Assembly (NCBI GenBank): GCA_003952965.2
Contig: CM025852.1
Coordinates: 9,738,879-9,802,878 of the forward strand
Direction of reading: 5' to 3'
Length of the DNA stretch: 64,000 nucleotides
DNA from: Morella rubra
Lineage: Eukaryota; Streptophyta; Magnoliopsida; Fagales; Myricaceae
Both the position numbers and the translations under genes were made by a program. Below the pieces are notes generated by a model that worked only from the letters and a program-made list of their open reading frames with translations, did not search any database and was not told the origin of the DNA. The number at the start of each line of letters is the position of its first letter. Positions within the stretch are counted from its first letter, which is position 1. This document shows, piece by piece, positions 25,015 to 38,280 of this stretch.

Positions 25015-25022
25015 ACTTTATT

Positions 25023-26205
25023 ATAAGATCTATACTATCCGAAATTTATATAGACAATATTAAATGGTATTATCCATTTGTTGTATCTATCTCTTTTCAA
25101 ATTGCAGACAATAAATTGTTGAGAATTCTCATCCATAAAATAATCATCCTTTAAACCTCATTATTGATGCTAATTTAATATTAATTTAATGGCAAAGTAA
25201 AAGAAGCTGGTTCAAACGTTTAAATAATGAAGTTCAAGTATGGTTTGTTGTGTACACTGTTTCAATAGAGCATGGTGCCCATTCTATTTCAGTATTATTA
25301 AAATAACATTTAAATATATGAAGAAGACGTTAACAAAAATAAAAAGGAAAAACGGAGAAAGCAGGTAAAAACAACCAAAAAGCGGGTGTTGGGTATTTCC
25401 GTCATTAAGCAGAACAAACAATGGGCCATGACTCCCAAGACGAAACAAAAGAGGTTTGACTTCGACAGGGCCCTAACCCGAAAGCAATCATATATCTCCA
25501 TCACTGCCCCTCACGGATCCTGGTCGGGCATCTTTCTCGCTACATGCCATGGCCACGTCATCCAGATAGAAGCCGCTGGATCGGACTTTCACATAACTTT
25601 GCACGGTCACGATCTAATTGTCAAGCAAAGAGAGATATTTGTCTTTTCGCCCTACGGTATCAGATTAGTCAAAGGGCTCGAATTCCTCTGCCCCTCCGCT
25701 TTTCTTTTTGTCGTAATCTTAACTTTATAACGTAAGAAATACTTTAAGGATAATGTTTCAAGATTTTCCTAGTGCTTAACTTAAAATATTGAAAAAAATT
25801 TGACCCATTCAATTTTTTTGAATATAAATAATAATTAATTCAATTTTTTTAAAAATAATAATAATAATTTCTTTTTAAATAATCTCTCACTCATCCGATC
25901 ATTAAAATTTTAGTGAAATATTTTAAACTTCAAAAATTAATTTGATGAATTTAAAAATTTGAAGACTTATTTAATTTTCATACAAATCATAAAGACTTTA
26001 TATTTATCTCATATAAAAAAATTCATTCAAATAATCTATTCTCTTAATTTTTTACTCATCTCATAAAAATTTACTCTTTAAAAAATTTACTAAAATTTTA
26101 ATCTATGTCAATTTTAACAAAATTTTTTAAAAATCTTATTTTAAACACTTTTCAAACATAGCTTTAAGATTGGTATTGGGAAGTCGTAGTACAGGCTTTC
26201 CCTCC
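25023..26205. other. AT-rich intergenic DNA
   Basis: The plus-strand frame at 25386-25730 (114 codons) has no family motif I recognise and is not called. The stretch 25780-26165 is extremely AT-rich. Confidence 0.5.
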
Positions 26206-26209
26206 CAAG

Positions 26210-26415
26210 TAGGGCTGAATATTTTTGGGCCGAAACTAACCGGGCCGACCTAAACAGGCCCAAAACTGATTGGGCTGATCGGTTTTGGGCCGGCTCGGTT
26301 CGGTTGTCGGTCCAAAAATACCCATAACCAACTGGGCCGAACCGAACCGAGGGTATGTTGGGTATTTAACGTTATTTTTTTTTAATATTAAGTGGGGGGA
26401 GAGACAGCGTCGTCT

Positions 26416-26446
<31 letters not shown>

Positions 26447-26932
26447 CACGCAGTGCGTAATCAACAATGCAGAAACTGTCCGTCTACCATCTTGTTCATA
26501 AACGGTGAATTTCACAAACTCGTTCCAAACGTCAACTCTCAAACATCTCTATCACCAAAACCTCTGCATACATGATGCAGCCGTGAACAGATGGGTATAT
26601 ACCGTTCTCCTTGTCTGACACTTCCTGTTGAGTTTCTGAACGCAAAAGACGAAGAAGGTCCAAGAACTTACATGGTACCTTGAACCAGAACCACTCTGGC
26701 ATTGGTGTGTACGCCTGTGAAACTGTGGCAGTGATGTGCTGGGCATTAACGTGAGAATGTAGAGCAGCAACGTAGCAAATCACAACACTGACTGCCAGAG
26801 TCAACTAACCGAACTAGACCGATCATCAAATCTAATCGGCCCGATTGATTCTTCCAAATGACAGTTCAGCTGTCGGTTGGGAGAACGAGAGAACCGAACC
26901 CTTCGGTTTGGGTCGGTTCGGTTTTCACCCCT
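26210..26932. mobile_element. Candidate TIR element, GGGCCGAAC-rich ends
   Basis: The left end (AGGGCTGAATATTTTTGGGC) and the inverted right end (AGGGGTGAAAACCGAACCG) are rich in CCGAACCGA-type motifs and resemble the ends of non-autonomous plant hAT elements. A CT microsatellite (26420-26447) and a 90-codon minus-strand frame with a hydrophobic N-terminus (26804-26532) lie inside. No matching target duplication was found, so the ends are tentative. Confidence 0.4.
26420..26447 (+). repeat. CT dinucleotide microsatellite
   Basis: About 13 to 14 CT units lie within the candidate TIR element. Confidence 0.9.
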
Positions 26933-26939
26933 TGAGTCC

Positions 26940-29900
26940 CGAGTCCTTAAAAAAGAATAAAAGGGAGAATTTAATTTAACTGCTTTCCGTGTTTTGAAAA
27001 GGAAGGGAGAGAGAGAGAAAAGGGTAAAAAATTTGCATGTGAGGGCGGGAAACTCTCTCTCTCTATCTATCCCTGTCTTCCTATCTCTCTCCGTGTCTCT
27101 GGAAGTCAAAGAGTTTGTTGGTTACGCGAATTCCTGGGCCTAAACGACAAATAACATGTAATGTCACGCGACTCGTGTGACCGCCCACATTCCGCCCTCC
27201 GTTGGCATTATAAAATTATATTTGTATACAGACAGAAATTTATTGCATGCTACAATAATAATAAATAATTGCAAGATTAATATCAATTCTTTATATTTAA
27301 CCTTTTTCAATCATCTATATGATTTTTAACGAAATGGGAGAATTGTACAAATATCAGAATTAATCAGATGCAATGCGTATAAGAAAAATAACTTTAGTTA
27401 TATAAGAAAAATGAAAATAATAAGTAATAAATCTTGGAATTATAATGTGATAATTTTTTTTTTTGACACTAATGACCTGTGATATTATTGTATTGAAGTC
27501 AGTAAAGTTACTCTGACACTTAATATTGATTCAATTTTTTTTTGCCAAACTCACGTGGTAGATTCTAAAAGACTGTACCTGATAAATCTATTTTAATCAT
27601 TTTGATATGACGATATCGTTTCCATTTCAGTTGTTAACTTCGAGTGAAAAGCAAATTAATCATTTTCTTAAAAGAATATTAATGTTAAATTTAATCTCAA
27701 ACTCCAATTTCTCACTCTTAAGTGTTAGGGACCATCTTAATTGGTAAATAGATATTTTCTCTACTTATTACCCTTAGAAACTCTGAATTTTGTTTTAAAT
27801 GTGATACCCTTCATGTATACGTGAGCTTACATGTACACAACACAATAAAATAGTTGATTGCTTATGTTATACATAATAATTATTTTCCTTGCTATAAAAA
27901 AAATAAAAAAAATTCTTACCACTAAAAGTTAAGTTCTACTTTACGGGAAAATAAGAAGAAAAAAACAAATCAAATAGATATGTCTGGGCTGTAGGGTCCA
28001 CAAATGAACCGTCTAGTCAACGACCGATGACAAAGCCCTGATGTGTGGGGTCCATGCTTTGTGAGTGGAACTTTAAAAATGTTGTGGTCGCGGCCGGACT
28101 TCATTCGCTTGCTTTCTTTTTAAAAAAAAAAAATTCTTTTGAGGCGTATGCAGTATGCTAAACGAGGACTGTGATTCTCAATTACGCACAATTTCAAAAA
28201 AGAACAACGAAACAGTCATCAAATTTTTCTTTCCAGCTGACATCCATATGAAAGACTTTTGAAAGAAAACTATCTATATTACGGAGTTGGACATTTAAAA
28301 TAACAAAGAAAAGAGAAATTTTATCATCAGACATGAAGAATCTGATTTTTCAGTTTTTTTTTTTAAATATTTATCATTTTAAAAGGTTTGCTAAGGCTTA
28401 GTTTTGAGAGTACATTATTAATCTTGTTAAAGAAATTTTCAATCTTTTTCACGTTACCTTTTAAAGAAAAATAGACATCATGGACCGTTCATGAAAAATA
28501 AAGAGAGAAATATTTGCGGAAGATGATGTTAAAATAAAAGGTGGTTTAATAAGATTTTCAATTTTATGTAAATGAGTGCCTATTTGTGGAAGGTAGCTAT
28601 TGGTATTATTATTCTATTGGATAATATTATCAAAGTTGTTGTCTTTGTTATTGGAAGCATTTATTTTAAAAGGAGTTCCTAAATTTTTTTTCCTTGTTTT
28701 TTAAAAGAAATTGTTAAAAAGAAGTCAAAGATTTTTTTTTATAATCATCCATAAAAGGAAGATATGTTTCAAATAAAAAAAAAAGAAAGGAACACCATAG
28801 TTAATATTATGCATATAATCATAGTAAGCAGTTATAGCTTACTCATCCAGATTATAAGTAGTTAAAAATTAAGTTCTTTTTTTTTCAGTACTTCCAAAAA
28901 ATTGAAGATCTCTTTAGAGTATGAGAGAAGCTTGAATAGGATACTTGATTTTCATAAAAATTATTTCTGAGTTCTTTTCAGGGATAAATATATTTACTGC
29001 AGATCTAAAGCTAATGGTCCTGGAAATATAATTATATATTTCTATATTTAGAAATATCCATAGGTTGGATGTAAAATATATTTTTGTATTTGTCATACGA
29101 TTGAATTTGGTTTATGGCCTAAACAATTTGAGAAACAATATTCGATTCTTTCAGCCATTTATTGATTTTAGGAAAATACAAAATACTCTCTCGATTGGAT
29201 AAAATGTTGTGTGTGAGTGTTATAATTTTAGAGAAGTTAAAAATTTTAAGATATTAAAATTGATAAAAAAAAGTACATAGAGAGATGGTTTAAATGATTT
29301 TTTTATATTTTTTATAGTAAAAAGTAATAATTCGATGGAAAGAGAGATTATATTGTAATTATTTTTATTATATTAAAATTTTTAAATTCTTAAAATTTTA
29401 ATAAATAAACACACCCAAGCGACGCATACAGAATAAAAGTGTAAAAGGAAAGTTGAAAATGAATGAGTAATACAGGTCACAGTGGTTGATGTAGGCTAAC
29501 CGATTTCTGGTACGGCGCCACTTGTCCGCTCGTGGGTCATGGGCGGTATCTTAGAAGGAGTATGGAACCTAGTGAGATACCTGTGGTGACGCAGTCGTTG
29601 TATGCCACTTTTGTTCAAAGTTGCAGTCAGCCCACATAAAGAAAATTGAGAAATATCCCGAATTCGCAATTTAAAAAAACACATCAAGAGTGAGAAAAAT
29701 AAAATTCAAAGAAACAGAAGTGTTACCTCTGCCCTAATAGAAAACTACTGCAATAGGGATGGAGTAAAAACTATCTCACTTGTTAATTATTGAAAAATTT
29801 CAAGTAAATTTCTAAGATAATATCTCAATAGTTGAAAGGACAAACTTCTACTCTTGGATGAACTTTATCTTATAGGTGAGTATGATTTCAAATTCTAATG

Positions 29901-32115
29901 TCTACAAGCAAATATTTGACTTAAACTATACTTAGATTGTGTAGTTGGTTCAAGTGTATGAAATGTACTGTTAATCTGTTACGCTCTCACAGGCCAATTA
30001 ACGCATTTATTAGTTTGAGCTTGATGTACAAAAATAATGTGCAACGAACTTCCATGGCACTCCTGCTTGATCCCTTAGTGGATAAGATACTATGCGCAAG
30101 CTGGAGGTAGAGATCCCAACACCTTGTCTCCTTCTATTTCCTTATGACCACATATGATCAGCTAGTTAATCATTGGTGGTGTTCAGGAGTGAAATTTCTA
30201 CCTCCCAAAATTTCTACGCTCATTAAAAAATTATAAAATAATCTCTCTCTTTCTCTCTCTCTTTATTAATTTATTCTTTTTTATTATAATATTCATTTAA
30301 ATCTTCTATCTCTTTACTTTTTCATCAAATTTCATAAAATATCTTTACTTTTTCACAAATCCCAAAATCCTCAAAATTTCTAACCTCCAAAATTTCTACT
30401 GCCAAACACCCCCATTATATGTCCATTAGAAGTTTGAGACAATTTTTTTTTAACTTATATGTATATATTATATTTTTATAAAAATATCATGGAAGTTGGA
30501 AGATAATTGCGGTCAATCTTAGATAAAGTGATATTTCATAATCAATGACTTTCTATCCCAAATCTTATAAAATATCCTAATCAATGCCTTTTTAGTGAGT
30601 CGTTGAAATCGGACCTATTATGTGCATAAAGTCATAAACGTTTCAAAAGAAAAGAAAACAAAAGGTTATTGTTGTTGCTATGGCGGGAGATTCGGTGCCT
30701 ACCACAAGCTTCTCTCATGACTATCGTGAAAAAGCTTTTAAGGAAAAAGTGTATTTTGGAAGAAAAAAACAAAGTCTAAGAAAAATATTTACTTAGGTTA
30801 ATTTATACCGCTTGTAAATGCATGACCTTTTCAACTAGTATATGCAGTTTGAGTATCTGATAGTAAAGACAGCAAATTTCCCTCCTAGGCACTTAGAGGA
30901 AAACCAATGTAGGTACTTAAAAATTTGGCTCATTGAGGGAGGGCACAACCTTATTTGGCTCTATAATGATTGGATTGGAAACTCTGATGATTATCGATCT
31001 AAAAACTGAACAGACTTAAGGTGTAATGAGTTTATAAAAGATTTAACTCGAATTTGTTTTTCATTCCGAATTTATGAATCAAATTTTAAGAAAAAATTTT
31101 AAAAAATAGAAAACTTGGTTCAAAAATTAGAGAGGAGCGGACACTGAGAGGGAGCCTTGAAGTTTCAAAAATTTAAAGGGAGTGGAGAGTGTACTACAAA
31201 ATGAATATTATAGTGCATAGACTGTGACGTGCAGATTCAAGTGTTGGAGCGAGTAGGTGAACATGGGGTCTAGTGCGGAACTGGCAAGGAAAACGAGCTT
31301 TGTCGCTGCCACATGGTTGACTTTGGTCATGTTACGTGCCGTCAAGGACTGGCAGTGCAACCATCATGATCCTAATTAATCTTTTTTTCTTTTCTTTTTC
31401 TTTTTAAGTGACTTCAGTCTATTTAAAGTTGGACAATTTCTTTTTCTTTTGAGGTTATGTGAAATCAATAACAGCTTGAAATTTCTTCTCTACGCCATAG
31501 CCTTATTTGGATAAAAGACTTATGCATGCAAACAAAGGGGAATAAAAATCTAAATTAATTTAGTCTCGTGCATTAAATAATAACAAAGACGATCATAATA
31601 TAAAATTTTAAGCACCTAAACCATTTGTAAATATTATTATTAAATGAACTTGTGCTTTGCTGACGACCTATTATTGATCTCGAAGCATCTATTCCATTCC
31701 ATCCGTTTCACTTGTTAATGAGATAATTTTGAGTGGGACAACCACAGGGAATCAAGGAGCTAGCAAAAATGTTCTTTGTTGGGATTCTTGGAGGAAGAGC
31801 CCCCAATTCGCGGTTCCTCTAATATCTACTAGATTGAGGAGTATTGACTGTCAAGTTCTCGCTGAAAAAATTATACTTAATGCGAAGCGCTAGACCAACA
31901 GATTTCTTCCCTATGTTGGCCATCTCCAGTTAATTCAATCAATTCTGTCCACCATACAAACCTATTGGTCAACCTTGTTTAGTCTTCCAAAGGTAACTCT
32001 GACCAAGATCAACCCAACAGAAAGGGAGTGAATTGAAAGATAGTGGACCTAAAGTTGCATCGAGTGAAGTGTGTACACCTAAAATCTAAAATCTAAGGCG
32101 GGCTTTGGACATTGA
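26940..32115. other. Gene-free AT-rich intergenic DNA
   Basis: About 5 kb with no supported coding region, RNA gene or complete element. There are many A/T runs and a CT-rich patch near 30240. Related A/T-rich phrases with AAATTTCTAC near 30195 and 30390 hint at a decayed small element. Confidence 0.5.
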
Positions 32116-32170
32116 CACTATAACAAATTTGACTTTTTAGAATATCCGTTTCGAATATTTATTTATTTTG
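32116..32170 (+). mobile_element. CACTA-like left terminus, split by the Copia element
   Basis: CACTATAACAAATTTGAC starts at 32116 and resembles the CACTACAAGAAAA-type end of plant En/Spm elements. The Copia element is inserted 55 bp inside this end. The sequence resumes at 38600 with TTTTTGGGACGGAAATTTC, a subterminal motif shared with the CACTA end at 58414. The right end was not found. Confidence 0.5.
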
Positions 32171-32483
32171 TGTAAAATCAGGAAAGCAAAAACAGAAAGA
32201 AAGAATAATAGAGAAGAGGAAGGTTCCAGACGAAGGGGTCAGTGGAGTGAATTCTATATATTTCCCATTACCCAACAATGTACAGTCGGTGTAAAATATA
32301 TACAACTGAAAGAATAAAGAATATTCTAGCTACTCAGCAAAATACAAGAACGACCCTATCTAGAAGCTAAGGTACAAAACAGTATAACATAATTGATTGT
32401 TGCGTGGGGTATCTTTTCTTCTCAGGATTGTGAAAGTCCTGGTGGTGAAGTAATGGGAGCACTCAGCTGTGTACGCTGCAACA
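32171..32483 (-). repeat. Copia 3' LTR
   Basis: Starts TGTAAAATCAGG and ends GCTGCAACA on the plus strand. It is preceded by TTTTG. The adjacent TCCCCCCGCAAGATGG at 32484 is the polypurine tract on the minus strand. Confidence 0.95.
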
Positions 32484-32499
32484 TCCCCCCGCAAGATGG

Positions 32500-33210
32500 A
32501 GAATAGATGTTTTCTATTCCTATCTTGGACAAATGCGAATAGAAAGGAGCAGAAGGGAGAGCTTTGGTAAATATATCTGCCAACTGAGAATGAGTACGCA
32601 CATGTGCTGTCTGGAGCAGACCATCATGAATTTGATCTCTAATGAGATGACAATCGAGTTCAATATGCTTAGTGTGTTCGTGAAATACCGGGTTGGAAGC
32701 GATGTGGAGAGCAGCAAGGTTGTCACAGTGAAGAGTTGCAGGCTGAGGATGAGAGATGCAGAGTGCTTGCAGAACATATCTAAGCCATGTGAGCTCACAA
32801 GACGTGCTGGCTATCGCATGATATTCGGCCTCAGCAGAGGATCGAGAGACAATTGATTGCTTCTTGGACCGCCAAGAAATTAAAGAGGAGCTGAGAAAGA
32901 TACAATATCCAGTAACAGAGCGCCTTGAGTCAAGGCATGAAGCCTAATCAGAATCACAATAGGCATTGAGAGTGAGAGGCAAGGAAGAAGAAAACAGAAG
33001 GCCCTGTCCTGGTGCAAATTTGATGTAGCGCAAGACTTTCATGGCAGCTTGCAGGTGAAGTGAGGAGGAAGCATCCATAAACTGACTCAGATGCTGAGTG
33101 ACATAGGAGATGTTAGGGCGAGTGATGGTGAGATAGAGAAGCCAACCAATCAACCGCCTGCAGCAAGAGGGATCAGCAAGAGCAGGACTCGAATGCTTAC
33201 TCAATTTCAT
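32500..33210 (-). pseudogene. Copia RNase H region
   Basis: The frame continues from reverse transcriptase with LIGWLLYLTITRPNISYVTQ. It then shows the RNase H segments [31 protein letters not shown] and LHCDN. A stop near 32944 separates the two parts. The coding region ends just before the polypurine tract. Confidence 0.85.
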
Positions 33211-33213
33211 ATT

Positions 33214-34734
33214 CTAATCCATAGGCAGTGTAAGAGGACACCCTGTAAGAACACCAGCATCAACGAGAATATCAAGCGCATACTTTCTTTGACAAATGTG
33301 AATTCCCTTACGAGATCGAGCCACCTCAATGCCAAGAAAGTATTTGAGATCACCCAAGGATTTAATCTTGAAATGACTAGTAAGAAACGCTCGAAGAGCA
33401 TAAATGCAATCCAGATGTGAGCTGGCCACTATAAAGTCATCAACATAAACCAAAACTGCAGTAAATGAAGTAGAATCAGCCTTGGTAAAAATGCTGTAAT
33501 CTACCTTTGATTGATGAAAACCATAGGCAAGAATAGCTGTAGAGAACTTAACATTGCACTGCCAAGAGGCCTGTTTGAGTCCATAAAGACTCTTGTGCAA
33601 TTGGTAGACCTGATGGAGCTGTCCAATATGGTACCCGGGTGGCTTCTTCATATACACCTCTTCCTTCAAATCACCATGGAGGAATGCATTATGCACATCA
33701 AACTGTTTCAAGAACCAGCCTTTGACCAAAGCAACTACCAAGAGGGTACGAACTGTAACAAGTTTGGCCACGGGAGAGAAGGTTTTGTGGTAGTCAATTC
33801 CTTCTTGCTGAGTAAAAGCCTTTGGTAACCAATCGTGCCTTATACCTCTCAATGGAACCATCGGAATGGTATTTGACTTTATAGACCCACTTATAGTTGA
33901 CAACCTCCTTATGAGGTGGAAGACCAGTCATAGTCCAAATGTTATTAGATTCTAGAGTTTGAAGCTCTTCATGCATTGCTTGAGACCAATGAGGATTCTT
34001 AGCAGCCTCATCATAGCTAGTAGGCTCGGGAATGAGGGAAATGGAGGTGGTAAAAACACGAAAGGAAGGAGACAAATGATCATAAGATAAGGAAGAGGAT
34101 AAGGGAAAGGAGATACCTGAAGTTGAAGGCAGACCCGTGGATAAAGGTTGGGAAGAGAAAGTGAGTCCAACCTGTGAAGAGAAATGAGGATCTATGTAGG
34201 GACAATGATATTGCTGTAAATAAGAAGGAGCATGTCTAAGCGAGTGGATCTGCGAGGAGCAGGTGGAGTGGAAGAAATAGGTTCAGATGTAGGTAAAAGA
34301 GAAGAATCAAGTGCTGGTAAAGGAGACATATAGGGTGTAGGTGGTAAAGAACTGGCAGGAGTGGTAGGTGAAGAGGATCTTGGGGTATCTGGTGTGGCAA
34401 TAGGAACAGTAGGCTGTATAGGAGGGAAAGAAAAATTATCTGGTAAGCGGTTTGTAAAGACAAACTGAGAAGGTGATGCATGGGAAGGTGAAGAAAAAGA
34501 GTCAGATTTGACAGGAAAATGAGTCTCATAAAAAATAACATATCGACTGAAGAAAATGGAGTGAGTGGTAAGATCTAAAAGTTTGAATCCCTTGACCCCA
34601 TACGGATAACCAAGAAAAACACACGGACGACTTCTAGGATCAAATTTCTTCCTATTTCGAGATAAGGTAGAGGCAAAAGGCAAGCAACCAAATACACGAA
34701 GAATATTTTGGTGGAGAATGAAATAGAGTTTCAT
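33214..34734 (-). pseudogene. Copia integrase C-terminus and reverse transcriptase
   Basis: [20 protein letters not shown] is the end of integrase. After a Pro/Ser-rich spacer comes reverse transcriptase with [36 protein letters not shown] and the catalytic YVDD in LVYVDDFIVAS. A frame change near 33800-33900 interrupts it. Confidence 0.88.
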
Positions 34735-34746
34735 AGGGTGTTTTAT

Positions 34747-35881
34747 TGTGGAGGATAGGGGTAGGCATTCGATTTATTAAATAGGCAGCAGTAAGAATGC
34801 ACTCAGACCAATACTGTAAAGGCATGGCAGACTGAAGTTTTAAAGCCCGAGCAACCTGAAGGAGCTGATGCTTTCGTTCGACAAGACCATTCTATTGGGG
34901 TGTCTCAACACAACTAGATTGATGTATAATGCCTTTGGTGGAATAAAACTCAGGTAGGTGAAATTCTAAACCATTATCACTGCGAAGAATTTTGATCTTA
35001 GCACTGAATTGTGTCTCAACTAAGTTAGAGAATGACTGAATGCAAAGCTTAGCATCAGATTTTCTCTTAAGCATGTATACCCAAGTGGACTGAGAGAGAT
35101 CATCGACTATAGAGAGAAAATACCGAGAACCATCATGAGCAACTAATGAGCAGGGTCCCTACAAATCACAGTGGATAAGTTCAAATAGAGTAGAAGTGTG
35201 ATGAGTGCTATGAGGAAAATGTAAACGCCGTTGCTTTGCCAATGGACAGATAAAACAAGGAGAATTTTTCTTAGAATGTAATGTAGAAGATACAGTAGAA
35301 TCTGGAATATATTGGAACTTGGCATCAAATAAGTGTCTTAGTCTATAATGCCAAAGAGTAAAATCAGCATCAGTACTAAGAACAGAAGTAGATAAATGTA
35401 AATCTAGAGAGGAAGCAGGAACGTGATGAGTGAGGCAGGTGACTAGATCTGTAGAGGAAACTGAAGTAGTGAGCAAATGGTAGAGGCCGTTCATCACTTT
35501 ACCCTTCCCAATCGTTGTCCATGTTGAAAGGGCTTGAATGAAACAAAATTCAGATAAAAAGAGAAGACAACAATTTAACTGGTCAGATAATCGTTTGGCA
35601 GAAATGAGATTGAAGTTGAATTGGGGAACACATAAAACATCATGGAGAATTAGACTATCAGTAATTTTAATAACACCAATGTGAGTGACAGGGGTAGTTT
35701 CGCCCGTAGGTAATTTAACAACATAATTAATTTGAGCTGTGATGGATGTAAAAAATGAGATGTTGCAGATCATATGATCTCTAGCACCTGTGTCAATAAT
35801 CCAAGGGATGATAGAAGGAGATATATTTGAATGAGAGACATTAAGGCAAGTGGCAGTATGAGTTAAAGTGATACCGGACAT
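34747..35881 (-). pseudogene. Copia protease and integrase region
   Basis: WIIDTGARDHM carries the aspartic-protease DTGA motif, followed by the LHDVLCVPQFNFNLIS block. The integrase zinc region follows (LWHYRLRH...CFICPLAKQRR). The core continues in shifted frames with LRSDNGLEF. One in-frame stop sits directly before NGLVERKHQ near 34890, a break in an otherwise conserved site. Confidence 0.85.
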
Positions 35882-35905
35882 GGATGAAGCATAAGGAATG
35901 TGATA

Positions 35906-36548
35906 TTATGATGAAATAAGTGTTTGAGTTTGATTAGTAGATGGTGAAGTTGATGAGAATTCTTTTGGCTTCAGCAATGCAAGGAGCTCATGGTATTGTC
36001 CCTTAGTAAGAGAAATCGGGTCTCCAGTAGTAGCATCAAGATCATATTCAGATTGTGACATTGAAGAAACAAGAGCAGCATTACTTCTGGTTTGACCAAA
36101 GAATTTGTGACCTGGAGGATAACCGTGCAACTTGTAGCATCGATCCACCGTGTGACCTTTGAGATTGCAATGGTTGCAAGTTGGTGCATCGACATTACCA
36201 GCCTTAAAGCACTGTTCAAACAAGTGTCCTGTGATCTTGCAATGAGTACAATAGGGTCGCTCTTTCTTGAGTTGCCCGTAGACAGGTCGGGAATTAAAAT
36301 TCCCAGCAGATTTGAAATTCCCAAAGGTTCGGCGAGAAGCTAGAGCAATGGAATCAAGACCAGGGGAGTTAGAGGCAACTTGTCTCTGGCTCTCCTGCTG
36401 CTGGATGTAGGAAAAGACCTTGTTAACTGGAGGCAGTGGATTGATGAGCATAATCTGGTTTCTGACGTTGCTGAAAGACTCATGTAATCCCATAAGAAAT
36501 TGGATATCAGAGTCACGTTGATGACGATCGACAATAACTTTTAATTTT
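35906..36548 (-). pseudogene. Copia gag, 3' half with zinc knuckles
   Basis: The gag frame resumes after the nested insertion with IVDRHQRDSDIQFLMGLHES. It carries two CCHC-like knuckles: CTHCKITGHLFEQC and CNHCNLKGHTVDRC. It was joined to the 5' half before the insertion. Confidence 0.85.
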
Positions 36549-37778
36549 AAAGTCTAAGAGCAACCCAATAGGGGGGGTGAATTGGGTTTAATTAAAAGTT
36601 AAAACTTTTTCAAGAGGATTAAATAATCAAAACAATAAGGCAAAAATCAACAATAAGAAAAGAACAACAAAGATGTAGGGTTTAGAGAGATGACACCGTA
36701 TGTTTAGGTGGTTCGGCCAATACTTGCCTACGTCCACCCCTAAGGCTATTGACTTCCTTGGGCTTTCTTCCACTATTTATCAAATAGCAAGTACACCTTA
36801 ACTTCTGGGGTGCTAAGGAACCTTTACAATGCGTTTCTAGAGCTCACGCTTTAACTCTTCTTCACAGATCCTTAAACCAAAGGATTTTTTCTACTCACTC
36901 GAGTAGGATCCAGTGTTTACCAACACTCACAAGATTTACAAATGAATGGGTACAACGAGAAAGTCACGGAATAGCTCTTAAAGCCGAGTATACAAGTATG
37001 AAGGACAAGGGAGAGCAAGAGAACAGAAAGCACAAAAGAAAGCTAAAGTATTTCAGAGAACAAGCAGGCTTTCTTGGTGGGTACTAGCTTCTCTCTTCTT
37101 CAAGGCTTTTTCTCTCTCTCAAAATGTTAGGTGAAGAAGTAATTGCAAGTCGACGTTCGTTCGAGATATATCGTCTTCTTTTTTGAATCTTGCATTTAAT
37201 GCGATTTGTTTTCAACGGTCATCGTGGTAGGTGAGAATGGCCGTTGGAAAGGTGCCAGTGATTTAATGAGCCATTTTGAGCGATCTGACACTTTCTGGAA
37301 AATCTTCAATCAAGTGGCATGTGTTGACACATGAATGATATGTGTTGGCACATCAAAATTTGACCAAAAAAGAGGGCGCTCAGGAGTCAGTGCAATGTGT
37401 CGGCACCATGTCTTCTATGTGTCGACACTTCTTTTTGTCTGGAAAGCAGGTCTCGGGTGTAAGTGTAATGTGTCGGCACCATGTCTTCTATGTGTCGACA
37501 CCAAAAAGTACTGGAGAGAGTTTTTACAATTTTCAAGCTTCCAAATCGTTCCAACACATATTGAAATACCTACAAAGAAGAATTTAATCGTATTAACTTG
37601 TGTAGTGATATTTCAAAACAACTTATACACATATGAAGAGAGAAAACTTCAATCCCTTGAATTATAACTTTGGAAGTAGTGGATTGACTGAAATAAAATC
37701 TAAAGTCTTCAATCCTGAGAAACTTTTGTTATCATCAAAATAAAATAGATTGTTTGTAAGAACAACCTTGGGCTAACA
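36549..37778. mobile_element. Insertion nested in Copia gag, probable solo LTR
   Basis: A 1230-bp segment interrupts gag and is flanked by TAATT (36544-36548 and 37779-37783), a 5-bp target duplication. Read on the minus strand it starts TGTTAGCCCAAGG and soon has TTTTGATGATAACAAAA. Its other end has ATAGGGGGGGTGAATTGGG. Such phrases are common in LTRs of plant Copia elements, so a solo LTR is the best guess, but the far end lacks a clear CA. No coding region was seen. Confidence 0.6.
37386..37506. repeat. Tandem repeat inside the nested insertion
   Basis: Two copies of a segment of about 70 bp share GTGTCGGCACCATGTCTTCT followed by ATGTGTCGACAC. The neighbouring TGTGTTGACACATG and TGTGTTGGCACATC are related. 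Confidence 0.8.
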
Positions 37779-38264
37779 TAATTGTCCACAGCTGCATTTC
37801 AGAATGGGATTATAAACACCCATTGAGTCATCATCCTGACACAGATTTGATAAAGACTTCTTCATCTCAAAAATTCGAGACCCATTTTGCTGAGTAAAAC
37901 AATCTTTAAGTTCTTCCCAGATATCATGAGCATTGTCAACAAATGCTACACTGAGTCGAAGTTGCGGGTTGATAGAATTCTGAATCCAAGAAACCACGAT
38001 ATCATTGCATCTGTCCCAAGCATCCATAAGAACAGTTTCTGCTGCAGCAGGTTTGGGAATAGCACCATTGACAAAACCAAGTTTATTTTTGGCTTGAAGA
38101 GTTCGAAGTATAGAACGAGACCAGGTTGCATAATTTTCGGTAGTGAGAAAATCGGTAACCAAGACGATACCAGGGTTATCAGAGGTTTCCAATTGATATG
38201 GGTTGGATGGATTGGAAAAATTTTCAAGCGGGTTCAAGGAAAGAGTTTTGGCAGATTCAGTCAT
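37779..38264 (-). pseudogene. Copia gag, 5' half
   Basis: An open frame of about 160 codons begins just downstream of the primer-binding site. It includes FLTTENYATWSRSILRTL and DAWDRCNDIVVSWIQNSI, typical of the gag N-terminal region in plant Copia elements. The frame runs to KCSCGQL, where the nested insertion interrupts it. Confidence 0.85.
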
Positions 38265-38280
38265 GGCTACTTTGATACCA

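Noticed and set aside
25386-25730. 114-codon plus-strand frame in AT-rich DNA
   Set aside because: No recognisable domain, no splice context and no paralogue seen in the window.
26210-26932. Firm call of an hAT element with target duplication
   Set aside because: The 8-mers beside the candidate ends do not match, so it is kept only as a low-confidence candidate.
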